This document shows positions 32,614-40,786 of a stretch of 64,000 nt of DNA, one piece after another. How positions within the stretch are numbered: position 1 is the stretch's first letter; each line of letters starts with the position of its first letter. The DNA comes from a virus, in IMG/VR virus record IMGVR_UViG_3300033571_025639, positions 1 to 64,000 of that record. The stretch is one strand, 5' to 3'. The notes under the pieces are model-generated. The model saw only the letters and a program-made list of their open reading frames with translations, searched no databases and was not told where the DNA came from. A program made the translations under genes and the position numbers.

Positions 32614-34234
32614 AAAATTTCAATATTCTTGCGGTTGTTCTTTTGATGTTCTTCCAGACTCTACGGATGAGCATATACATATCAACTTTGATCCAACGAT
32701 AGAGCACATTCATTTGGATTGTTCTAAAACTTGGCAGTTGATTTCCGATGGAAATACCAAAGGGTGTTTTCAGCTGGAGTCTAGGTTAGGTAAATCAATG
32801 GCTAAAAAGTTAAAGCCAGAAAATATAGAGCAGTTATCTGCGTTAATAGCCATTTTGAGGCCTGGGTGCTTGGAGGCAATGAGAGAAGGGAAAAGCGTTA
32901 GCAATCATTATATTGATAAAAAAAATGGTAAGGAGTCTGTAGACTACTATCATCCTGTACTAGAGGAGTCCTTAAAGAATACTTATGGAGAGATGATTTA
33001 TCAAGAGCAAGCTATGGAAATAGCTAGAACTGTTGCCGGTTTCGATCTTCAAGAAGCGGACATGTTAAGAAAAGCTATCGGCAAGAAGAAGCCTGAAGAA
33101 ATGGCAAAAATTAAAGTTAAATTCATTAAAGGATGCGAAAAGGTAGGCACGGTATCAGTTGATCAGGCAGAAGAAATATTCGGATGGATCGAAAAATCTC
33201 AAAGATACTCATTCAATAAGTCCCACTCTGTATCATATGCAATAAATGCATACTTATCGGCATTTGCAAAAGCACATTTTCCCAAGATATTTTTCGCCTC
33301 ATACCTAAGATTTGCGAAAGATAAGATTGATCCAAAAGCAGAGATTAAAGAGTTAGTACAAAACGCTAGCGAAATGGATGTTTCAGTATCAATACCAGAT
33401 ATCAGAAATCTTAATAAACTATTTGTACTAAAGAATGAAAAAATCTATTTTGGTTTAACTGATATTAAAGGCTTTGGACAATCAGTATTTGATAAACTAA
33501 TCAATATCAAAAATACTAAGCACTTGGATTTCGAAACGATGAATTGGATAGAAATGTTATTGCAAGTATTAATGAACATAAACTCCATATCTGCAAAAGC
33601 ATTGATACAGAGTGGGTCTTTGTCTTATTTAAATAAAAGTAGGGCATGTATGTTATTTGAATTTAATCTAGCTTCTGAACTAACTAAGAAAGAGGCTGAA
33701 TTCATACTCATTAATATACAGAAATATAAGTCTTTAGGTGATGGCTTATATGATCTATACCATAATGGTAAATCAAACAAGAATAGAAAATCAATAATAT
33801 TAGGATTAATCAATAACTATAATAAGCCACCCCACTCTTTGGAAGATAATCCAGAATGGATTTCCGACACAGAGGATGAGATACTGGGATGCAGCATCAC
33901 CTGTTCTAAAGTAGATATGTATGATATTACTATGACGAACACAACATGTAAAGATTTCAAAACATCATTAATGAGCGATAACCTTATCTTGTGCGGTGAG
34001 ATCGATAATCTTAGTGTTACTAAGACTAAGACAGGCAAAAATCCTGGACTAGAAATGTCTTTTGTTACATTGAGCGATGGGACTGGAGTTCTGGACTCTG
34101 TTATTTTCTTTCCAGAAGCATACAAGGCTTATAGAAATATTTTATTCCAAGGCAATGTTATCATAGTTAAGGGTAGCAGATCAAAGAACGGCGATTCGTT
34201 TATCGTAGAAAAAACTTATATTCCAAAGACTTGA
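32606..34234 (+). CDS. DNA polymerase III alpha (DnaE), C-terminal half
   Basis: A 542-residue protein. After about 40 residues with CGCSFDV and a HIHINFDP segment, it enters DnaE at TWQLISDGNTKGCFQLESRLG, then ALIAILRPGCLEAMR, GEMIYQEQAMEIA and RYSFNKSHSVSYA (fingers). A helix-hairpin-helix-like part follows (YFGLTDIKGFG), then an OB-fold near the end (LILCGEIDNLSVTKTKTG, FVTLSDGTGVLDSVIF). With the N-terminal half it gives 1166 residues, close to a full DnaE. Its TGA lies inside the ssb promoter palindrome. Confidence 0.9.
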   Translation: MSKKFQYSCGCSFDVLPDSTDEHIHINFDPTIEHIHLDCSKTWQLISDGNTKGCFQLESRLGKSMAKKLKPENIEQLSALIAILRPGCLEAMREGKSVSNHYIDKKNGKESVDYYHPVLEESLKNTYGEMIYQEQAMEIARTVAGFDLQEADMLRKAIGKKKPEEMAKIKVKFIKGCEKVGTVSVDQAEEIFGWIEKSQRYSFNKSHSVSYAINAYLSAFAKAHFPKIFFASYLRFAKDKIDPKAEIKELVQNASEMDVSVSIPDIRNLNKLFVLKNEKIYFGLTDIKGFGQSVFDKLINIKNTKHLDFETMNWIEMLLQVLMNINSISAKALIQSGSLSYLNKSRACMLFEFNLASELTKKEAEFILINIQKYKSLGDGLYDLYHNGKSNKNRKSIILGLINNYNKPPHSLEDNPEWISDTEDEILGCSITCSKVDMYDITMTNTTCKDFKTSLMSDNLILCGEIDNLSVTKTKTGKNPGLEMSFVTLSDGTGVLDSVIFFPEAYKAYRNILFQGNVIIVKGSRSKNGDSFIVEKTYIPKT

Positions 34235-34258
34235 CGCTCGTCGCGTCATTGCTATAAT
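34231..34258 (+). promoter_or_regulatory. Strong sigma70 promoter for ssb with palindromic operator-like site
   Basis: TTGACG (34231-34236), a 16-base spacer and a perfect TATAAT (34253-34258) precede the ssb ATG by 37 bases; AAGGAGA lies at 34284-34290. Within it, TGACGC (34232-34237) and GCGTCA (34243-34248) form a perfect 6-base inverted repeat around TCGTC, overlapping the -35 box. This GC-rich palindrome stands out in an AT-rich genome and may bind a repressor or activator. Confidence 0.7.
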
Positions 34259-34295
34259 AGTTCAGTACATTGGTCTTTTTTTCAAGGAGAAGTTA

Positions 34296-34667
34296 ATGAA
34301 TATTAACATTTTACGCGGTAATTTAGCTAGGGATCCGGAAGTTCGTGTTGTCAATACAGCAGGTAAGCAAACATCAGTAGTTAATTTTACTGTTGCTGTA
34401 TCTCGTGAATATACCAAGGCCAACGGAGAAAAGGATAAGGTAACAACCTTTGTTCCTTGTGAGGCTTGGGATAGTGGAGCTGAAATTATTGGTCAGTCTT
34501 TTAAAAAGGGTGATCTAGTTTTGGTAGAGGGTTCGCTAAGGAATGATTCTTGGGAGAAGGATGGAGTAAAACATAACTCTCTAAAGGTTCGTGTGAATAA
34601 TTTTTCTAAGATTACTAAGCTTTCAAAAAAGAGCAAGGAATCAACTGAGGAAGTCGTTAGCTTTTAA
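34296..34667 (+). CDS. ssb: Single-stranded DNA-binding protein
   Basis: A 123-residue OB-fold SSB. The start MNINILRGNLARDPEVRVVN, FTVAVSREY, CEAWDSGAEIIGQSFKKGDLVLVEGSLRN match bacterial SSB closely. The linker is short and the C-terminus ends EEVVSF, acidic but without the classic DDDIPF tip used to recruit partners. It covers single-stranded DNA at the fork. It has its own promoter, fitting a protein needed in large amounts. Confidence 0.93.
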   Translation: MNINILRGNLARDPEVRVVNTAGKQTSVVNFTVAVSREYTKANGEKDKVTTFVPCEAWDSGAEIIGQSFKKGDLVLVEGSLRNDSWEKDGVKHNSLKVRVNNFSKITKLSKKSKESTEEVVSF

Positions 34668-34701
34668 TCTTATTATCAACCACTAGTCATTTCCGGGAGA
34701 T

Positions 34702-34724
34702 GGGGGTGAAATATCCCCCGTTTT
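34702..34724 (+). terminator. Hairpin after ssb, possible terminator or RNA control element
   Basis: GGGGG (34702-34706) and CCCCC (34715-34719) form a 5-bp stem with an 8-base loop, followed by GTTTT. It lies 35 bases behind the ssb stop and just 5 bases before the next ATG. As a terminator it is short; as it also buries the purine-rich stretch that might bind the ribosome for the glycosyltransferase gene, it may regulate translation instead. Confidence 0.45.
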
Positions 34725-34728
34725 CATT

Positions 34729-36396
34729 ATGTCATCAAAAAAATTAAAAATTCTCATGTGTTCTGAAGCTAGTTTTTTAAGCTCGGGCTTTGGCACCTAT
34801 GCTAAAGAAATACTTAAAAGACTTCACGCTACTGGAAAATATGAAATAGCTGAATTTGCTTCTTATGGAAAAGTCAACGATCCAAAAGACGTTGGTATAA
34901 CATGGAAATATTATGCTAATGCTGTGGACGATAAAGATCCTAGACATAGAGAATATAATAGTTCAGCAGAGAATCAATTTGGTAGATGGAGATTTGAGCG
35001 GGTTCTTTTAGATTTTCAGCCAGACATAGTGTTTGACGTTAGAGACTATTGGATGAATTCTTATCAACAATTTTCTCCATTAAGGCCTTTCTATCATTGG
35101 ATCTTGATGCCGACAGTAGATTCCGCACCACAACAAGAGGAATGGATTGATACGTTTCTTCATGCTGATGCTATATTTACATATTCTGATTTTGGTAGAG
35201 ATACAGTATTACAACAAAGTAATAATAAGATCAAATATATAAATACTACTTCTCCAGGTGTAGATTTACAAACATTTAATTTGATTGGAGATAAAAAATC
35301 AATTAAACAAGCTTTTGGACTAAAAGATGATTCATTTATTATTGGATCTATCATGAGAAATCAAAAACGTAAGCTTATGCCTGAGTTGTTTGTTTCTCTA
35401 AAAAAGCTTTTAGAAAAGTTTGAGCAAGAGGATGATCCAAGAGGGAAGAATACCTACTTGTATCTTCACACGAGTTATCCCGATGCCGGTTGGGATATGC
35501 CGCAATTACTCAAAGAATATAAAGTTGGTAACAGGGTTCTGTTTACCTACAGCTGCAAGAATTGTTCGTACTTTGCTCCATGCCTATACCAGCATCCTGT
35601 TAGTTTTTGCCCAAGATGTGGCCAAAAAGCTTTCTCTATGCCGAACGTTAGCTCTGGTGTAACTTCGCAAGTTTTATCGACTATTATTAATTCTTTTGAT
35701 ATATATGTTCAGTATGCTATTTGTGAAGGTTTTGGTATGCCTCAAGTAGAAGCCGGAGCATGTGGTGTCCCTGTTGCATCAGTTGATTATAGTGCAATGA
35801 ACGATGTGGTCAGAAAGTTAAATGGCTATCCAATTAAGATTGGTCAATATTTTAAAGAACTAGAGACCAAGGCTATTAGGGTATATCCCGATAACGAACA
35901 TTTAGTTCAAATATTATATGATTTTAGCAAATTGCCAGAGTTTTTATTGGAACAAAAACGATTTGAGACAAGAAAACTAACTGAACAATATTATAACTGG
36001 GATCATATAGCTAATAAATGGGAAGAGTATTTTGATTCTGTAAAGTTAACAGGTCTGCAAGGCAAATGGCAAGAAAATCTATTAACACTAAATACCATAA
36101 AAGAATTACCACAAGGTAATAGTCCATATGATATTTTAACAAATGTAGTGTCTAAGCATTTACCAAATCATCAAATAGCTTCGTCTATAATTCTATTGAA
36201 TATGATTAAAGATTTGGATTATGGTTTTACTATTAATGGGATGCATACAGAACCATATAATATATCTAAAGCTATTGATGTTCTTAATAATATCATATCT
36301 AATAATAATCTAGCCCAAAATGCAAAGAATGATTTCAAACAACTAAGAAATGAAGATTTCATAGAATATGCTAATATGAAAGAAAAACTACAATGA
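34729..36396 (+). CDS. Family 4-like glycosyltransferase with zinc ribbon insert
   Basis: A 555-residue GT-B protein. The start ILMCSEASFLSSGFGTYAKEILKRL is the N-terminal donor/acceptor domain and FDIYVQYAICEGFGMPQVEAGACGVPVASVD is the donor site with its E-x7-E. Between them an insertion carries CKNC (276-279) and CPRC (294-297), a zinc ribbon not normal for this family. About 150 residues of helical extension follow the GT core. The gene opens the second sugar island and overlaps the next by 4 bases. Confidence 0.75.
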   Translation: MSSKKLKILMCSEASFLSSGFGTYAKEILKRLHATGKYEIAEFASYGKVNDPKDVGITWKYYANAVDDKDPRHREYNSSAENQFGRWRFERVLLDFQPDIVFDVRDYWMNSYQQFSPLRPFYHWILMPTVDSAPQQEEWIDTFLHADAIFTYSDFGRDTVLQQSNNKIKYINTTSPGVDLQTFNLIGDKKSIKQAFGLKDDSFIIGSIMRNQKRKLMPELFVSLKKLLEKFEQEDDPRGKNTYLYLHTSYPDAGWDMPQLLKEYKVGNRVLFTYSCKNCSYFAPCLYQHPVSFCPRCGQKAFSMPNVSSGVTSQVLSTIINSFDIYVQYAICEGFGMPQVEAGACGVPVASVDYSAMNDVVRKLNGYPIKIGQYFKELETKAIRVYPDNEHLVQILYDFSKLPEFLLEQKRFETRKLTEQYYNWDHIANKWEEYFDSVKLTGLQGKWQENLLTLNTIKELPQGNSPYDILTNVVSKHLPNHQIASSIILLNMIKDLDYGFTINGMHTEPYNISKAIDVLNNIISNNNLAQNAKNDFKQLRNEDFIEYANMKEKLQ

Positions 36397-37517
36397 GCGT
36401 ACTTTTTATAGGACCATATAGACAGCAAGATGGATGGGGAATGGCGGCGCAGAGCTATATCAAGGCTGTTGCCACACAAGTAAGAGAATTAACAAGTAGA
36501 CCAATCTTTTTGGCTGGCAATGGATCAAATCAATTAGATAATGATATTCTTGGATATGAAAATTCATTTTATCATAACTATGATATTGTGATACAAAAAA
36601 CTCTTCCGCACTGCTTGTTTTATGACGGTAGATTTAAGAAAAATATTGGATTATTCATGCTAGAGACCAATAATATTTCAAATTCAATATGTGTTCAAAC
36701 CGTCAATCAAATGGATGAGGTATGGGTTCCAAGTGAGCAAGAAAAAAAATGTTTGATAAAGTCTGGAATAACAAAGCCAATAAAGGCAATTTCGCAACCA
36801 CTAGATATTGAAACCTTAAATAAAAATTTAAGCTATAAAATCGACTTTAATCCCGTAGTGAATAGAACCTTCAAGTTCTATTTTATCGGAGAGTATGTAG
36901 AACGTAAAAATATTAAAGATTTAATTACCGCATTTCATTTGGCCTTCGATATCAATCAGCCAGTATCACTAATCCTAAAAACTAGTATCCCAGGAATGTC
37001 GTCAGGCGAATCGTTAAAAATTATTGAAAAAGATCTGAATGAAGTTAAACAAAAATTAAACATCTCTCAACGATATAAAAAAGAAATTATCATCACAGAA
37101 AAACTACCATATACAGATATTATTGGACTACACAATGCTTGTGATTGTTTAATATCTCCGTCTTATGGTGAGTCTTTTTGTAGACCAGTAGCTGAGGCCT
37201 TATGCTTAGGTAAAACTCCTATTGTCACAGATAATACGGGTATGATAGATTACATTAATAATAATAATGGTTTTATTGTTAATAGTCATAAAACACCAGT
37301 AGTTATAGACCAAAGAACACTATCTAAAGATTTTGATATCTATAATGCTAATGAATTCTGGTATAAAATTAATCTTTACGACTTAATAGAGAAAATGAAA
37401 ACGGTTTATCAGATGCATAAAGAAAACAGAAAAAAATTAGAAGAAAAAAGAGCTATTGGTCTCTCAAGTACAGAGCAATTTAGTTATACTACAATAGGAA
37501 AGAAATTATGTATTTAA
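36393..37517 (+). CDS. Family 4-like glycosyltransferase
   Basis: A 374-residue GT-B enzyme. It opens with VLFIGPYRQQDGWGMAAQSYI and its C-terminal half has FYFIGEYVERKNIKDLITAF, CDCLISPSYGESFCRPVAEA (donor motif with E-x7-E) and TPIVTDNTGMIDYI. Length and domains are normal. It overlaps both neighbouring genes by 4-10 bases, so the island is read as one operon. Confidence 0.82.
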   Translation: MSVLFIGPYRQQDGWGMAAQSYIKAVATQVRELTSRPIFLAGNGSNQLDNDILGYENSFYHNYDIVIQKTLPHCLFYDGRFKKNIGLFMLETNNISNSICVQTVNQMDEVWVPSEQEKKCLIKSGITKPIKAISQPLDIETLNKNLSYKIDFNPVVNRTFKFYFIGEYVERKNIKDLITAFHLAFDINQPVSLILKTSIPGMSSGESLKIIEKDLNEVKQKLNISQRYKKEIIITEKLPYTDIIGLHNACDCLISPSYGESFCRPVAEALCLGKTPIVTDNTGMIDYINNNNGFIVNSHKTPVVIDQRTLSKDFDIYNANEFWYKINLYDLIEKMKTVYQMHKENRKKLEEKRAIGLSSTEQFSYTTIGKKLCI

Positions 37518-38428
37518 GTTTTATAACTGGAAATATATTACAAAAATTCTGTAAAGATCATTACAATGTAGTTTATTATCCTCAGAATAATTTATTTGAT
37601 ATTATGCTTATGAGCATACAACAGCACAACTATTACATTTTTGGTGAAAATAACAAAGATTATAATATGCCCAATGTAATAGACTTACCTCCCAGCTATA
37701 TTAGATTATATAACTACAATCTTTGCTGCACCAACAATATTATTGGATTCACCTCAAACAATCTTAAGCAATTTCATCTCAATACATTAATTTTTACTCA
37801 TTCATATAAGCCACCTTACATTAAAAAAGAAGACGCTTTATTAATGAGCCAAAGACTTGAAAGAGAAACCAAAATATTCTTTACCGAAAATGCAAAACAG
37901 TCATGGAATCTACAGGGTGGTTCGATAGTGATGAAATACGGAATCCCCGCTGATTTTAAGATTATCAAATCTCCATCTGATAGAAAAGATATCCTCATAC
38001 TTAATACGGAAAACCTCCCCTATAATCAACAACTATATCAAGCAATTACATCAAAAGGATACTCTTGTGATATCGTTAATTCTATAACAAATAACTCAAA
38101 AACTATTAATGATCAATTTAATGAATACAAAATATGTATTGATTTAGCCGAACATAACGTAGCAAATTTATTATGTGCGATATCTTCAGGATGTGTTGGA
38201 GTATCTATAAAAACGCCTATGTTGATGAATGAATACAATATTCCAGGACTAATTTTAGTAGATTCTATCAATGGTCTTTTAGAAAGTATTAATGATCTAC
38301 TAACAATTCCCGATACTGAAAAAGAAGGTTTTTCTGCTGAAGCTAATAGTGTTTTTAATTTCAACACATTTTCAAAAAATATAGATGGTTTAATGCTCAA
38401 AGCTAATATGGAGGCTTTTATACTATGA
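37508..38428 (+). CDS. Predicted GT-B-like protein, divergent
   Basis: A 306-residue protein with alternating strand and helix segments. The C-terminal half (DILILNTENLPYNQQLYQAI and NVANLLCAISSGCVGVSIKTP) resembles the second Rossmann domain of family 4 glycosyltransferases, but the donor-binding Glu pair is not clear (the E-x7-E place reads LAEHNVANLL). It may be a weak or inactive glycosyltransferase. The surrounding genes support a sugar-related role. Confidence 0.45.
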   Translation: MYLSFITGNILQKFCKDHYNVVYYPQNNLFDIMLMSIQQHNYYIFGENNKDYNMPNVIDLPPSYIRLYNYNLCCTNNIIGFTSNNLKQFHLNTLIFTHSYKPPYIKKEDALLMSQRLERETKIFFTENAKQSWNLQGGSIVMKYGIPADFKIIKSPSDRKDILILNTENLPYNQQLYQAITSKGYSCDIVNSITNNSKTINDQFNEYKICIDLAEHNVANLLCAISSGCVGVSIKTPMLMNEYNIPGLILVDSINGLLESINDLLTIPDTEKEGFSAEANSVFNFNTFSKNIDGLMLKANMEAFIL

Positions 38429-38838
38429 TACAGCAAGTTAATATGGTTATAGATAAAGAAGATTTCGTAGTCGGATATAATAATATTGGTGTCGATAAAC
38501 TTACACAATTAACAAATGGTTATGTTAACTCAATAGTATGTAATTGTGTTGATAAGATTTCTGAAGATACCAGAAATAGTCTATTTATGGAAATGCTAAA
38601 AAAACTTAATCATGGTGGTCAATTAACAGTCAGATTTTTAAATCCTATACTGGTGTGCAACAAGGTCAAAAATGGTTTTGTGGATGGTATGGGTTTTTCA
38701 AAAATGGTCGATGGACTACGCTCCTCATGGACTGAGCCAGATTTTCTAGCTTTAATTTCTCAACTTAACGGATATAGTCTTATCAAGATGTATAGTGAAA
38801 ATATCCATACTATTGCAGTGATTGAAAAGAATAAATGA
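38425..38838 (+). CDS. Truncated methyltransferase-like protein
   Basis: A 137-residue protein that resembles the C-terminal half of a class I methyltransferase: VNSIVCNCVDKISED, then LKKLNHGGQLTVRFLNP in place of the LkPGG post-motif. The glycine loop that binds SAM is absent, so it is unlikely to be active by itself. It overlaps both neighbouring genes by 4 bases. Confidence 0.4.
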   Translation: MIQQVNMVIDKEDFVVGYNNIGVDKLTQLTNGYVNSIVCNCVDKISEDTRNSLFMEMLKKLNHGGQLTVRFLNPILVCNKVKNGFVDGMGFSKMVDGLRSSWTEPDFLALISQLNGYSLIKMYSENIHTIAVIEKNK

Positions 38839-39533
38839 GTAAGGTAGCTTGTTTTATTCTATCCTATGAAATTACTAAAGGCATGAAGTCATTTGGCCCA
38901 ATAGGACTGTTAAAGGCGAATGCTTCTGCTAGGGAACTAATTTTATGTCAAATTGATAGCTTATACAAAATATTTGATAATCCAGATATATTTATTGTTT
39001 CCGGTTTTGGATCAGAAAAACTAGATAAAAAACTACCAGAAAAAATTAGTACAATAGTGAATTCTGAATACGAAAATAAAAATCATGGATATGCATTAAA
39101 ACTCATATTGTCAAAAATAGATATAGGAAAATATTCTGGTTGTTTTATTGTGAATGGCGGTACTCTAATAAAAAATAGTGGATCAAAAAATACCAAACTA
39201 CCATTTAACAATTCATGGATATTATCACAAAAAAATAAAAAACACCCATCAAGAACAAAATACATGGGCGCTGTTACAAATGAACGAGGCAATCTAGACT
39301 ATATCTTCTATGATATAGGAGATCATGTCTGGTGTGGCTCGTTTTATTTATGTAAACAAGATATTACTAAATTAAAGTTATCAATTAATTCATTTTACGA
39401 TAATATGTTTTTATTTGAGATAATTAATAGGTCTATTTCAAGCCATCAAATACAATTTAGTCAAGTTGTATTTCCGCCAGAATCCATTAGTATTATTACA
39501 GGAATGAAAGATAAATACAAGATAAAAGAATAA
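38835..39533 (+). CDS. Nucleotidyltransferase-like protein (NDP-sugar type)
   Basis: A 232-residue protein with a Rossmann-like start (ACFILSYEITKGMKSFGPIGLLK), DIFIVSGFGSEKL and a later SGCFIVNGGTLIKN, the order found in sugar nucleotidyltransferases and the choline-phosphate cytidylyltransferases of the LicC type. The usual GxGTRL loop is poorly kept and the D-x-D reads NGG, so activity is doubtful. A role in the sugar island is likely. Confidence 0.45.
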   Translation: MSKVACFILSYEITKGMKSFGPIGLLKANASARELILCQIDSLYKIFDNPDIFIVSGFGSEKLDKKLPEKISTIVNSEYENKNHGYALKLILSKIDIGKYSGCFIVNGGTLIKNSGSKNTKLPFNNSWILSQKNKKHPSRTKYMGAVTNERGNLDYIFYDIGDHVWCGSFYLCKQDITKLKLSINSFYDNMFLFEIINRSISSHQIQFSQVVFPPESISIITGMKDKYKIKE

Positions 39534-39536
39534 ATT

Positions 39537-40319
39537 ATGCAAAAAATATTAATACACATTTGCGGCCACTCAGAGTATCAGTCTTTTGTTAAAACTTTCT
39601 ACGACAATGAAAGTGACGATATTCAATTAATGAGTACTAATGTCCATGGTAATCTATTGGAAATATATTATCAAACTAAGCCAGAGTTTGTAATACTTCC
39701 AGTGAATGAGTATACTCAAGAATTTCATGATTTCATAGTTGAGTATCATAAAAACACCAAAATAGTATTATATCTCAATAGTAACACTGATAACAATGGT
39801 ATTTTTAAATTTTGGAATGATCACAACGTAACACTAATAGGAAGATCTTCCTACTTCACAGAAGATAATGATGTTGGACTATGGATCAAATATGATGCTC
39901 TCTATGATGATACCATATATAATAGGACAGATAGTAGTAGAAATGATAAAATTGCTGTAATTTTATCCTCTAACGATACCAAGAGCGCTCTACTCCTCGG
40001 CTCTCTATTGTATCCAATGTCTTTAGAAAAACTAGTATTGTTTAATTCAGCAACATATAAACATGCACAAAATGTTGGAGTATTGAATCCAGCTGATACT
40101 TGTGTTATATTTAATACATATAAAGCCTTAATAGATATTGATGATAATTTTAAACTAGAAGCACAAATATGTGGTATTGATAACCTATCAACAGAAGGCG
40201 ATCTACTCGCTAACATAAAAGAAAATAATAGAAAAGATACTATAGAGAATGCGAATAAGCTTTCTTACACTAATTTTTTCAAAGAAATATTCTCACCAAA
40301 AATCTTAAGGAAAATATAA
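39537..40319 (+). CDS. Hypothetical protein of the sugar island
   Basis: A 260-residue alpha/beta protein. The N-terminal half has strand-helix alternation (ILIHICGHSEYQSFVKTFYD, then FVILPVNEYTQEFHDF and TKIVLYLNS), similar in layout to a GT-B N-terminal domain. No donor-binding motif is visible in the C-terminal half. I do not recognise the family. It starts 3 bases after the previous gene and overlaps the next by one base. Confidence 0.45.
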   Translation: MQKILIHICGHSEYQSFVKTFYDNESDDIQLMSTNVHGNLLEIYYQTKPEFVILPVNEYTQEFHDFIVEYHKNTKIVLYLNSNTDNNGIFKFWNDHNVTLIGRSSYFTEDNDVGLWIKYDALYDDTIYNRTDSSRNDKIAVILSSNDTKSALLLGSLLYPMSLEKLVLFNSATYKHAQNVGVLNPADTCVIFNTYKALIDIDDNFKLEAQICGIDNLSTEGDLLANIKENNRKDTIENANKLSYTNFFKEIFSPKILRKI

Positions 40320-40786
40320 TGGATATAGGTTTTTATTTACTAGATGTAGATGCAAAAAATTCTTTACAGACTAAAATTTTAACCGCAGTTAATCAGCTGT
40401 GTGAAGACCGTCCCTATGACAACATAATAGTATTTAATAATCAATTTAATAGGTTAGATCATAGACACAAATATTATATGCTTCATATACAACAAGCTAA
40501 ATATTTCGATGGTATCCTATTTGTTTTTGATACTAAAAGTGCTATGCTTACACAAACATTTCCTTCTCCTAAAAAACAGATTATGTTCATGTCAGAACCA
40601 GAATGGGCAATCAACCCTGCTTTACCATACGGATTTTGGTATAATATCTATATGAAGCCGCAAATTGAACTACTTACGGATAAAAAAGAAACCCACGATA
40701 TAATTGATATTTGTTGGAAAAAACCAATAGGGCTAATACCAGAAATTAATAGCAAGGAATTACAGAATGTCATCTCTAAACTATAA
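40319..40786 (+). CDS. Hypothetical protein at the end of the sugar island
   Basis: A 155-residue alpha/beta protein. The N-terminal segment GFYLLDVDAKNSLQTKILTA and the central DGILFVFDTKSAMLTQTFPS suggest a Rossmann-like half domain; a Trp-rich C-terminal part (EPEWAINPALPYGFWYNIYM) follows. It may pair with the preceding gene product as the two halves of one GT-B-like protein, but that is conjecture. It overlaps the endonuclease gene by 20 bases. Confidence 0.45.
   Translation: MDIGFYLLDVDAKNSLQTKILTAVNQLCEDRPYDNIIVFNNQFNRLDHRHKYYMLHIQQAKYFDGILFVFDTKSAMLTQTFPSPKKQIMFMSEPEWAINPALPYGFWYNIYMKPQIELLTDKKETHDIIDICWKKPIGLIPEINSKELQNVISKL

Noticed and set aside
29836-34234. Split polymerase as a sequencing frameshift or a split-intein pair
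   Set aside because: Two intact genes with their own starts lie between the halves, all in the same direction. No intein block A/B motifs follow the first half, and no block F/G His-Asn motif precedes the second.
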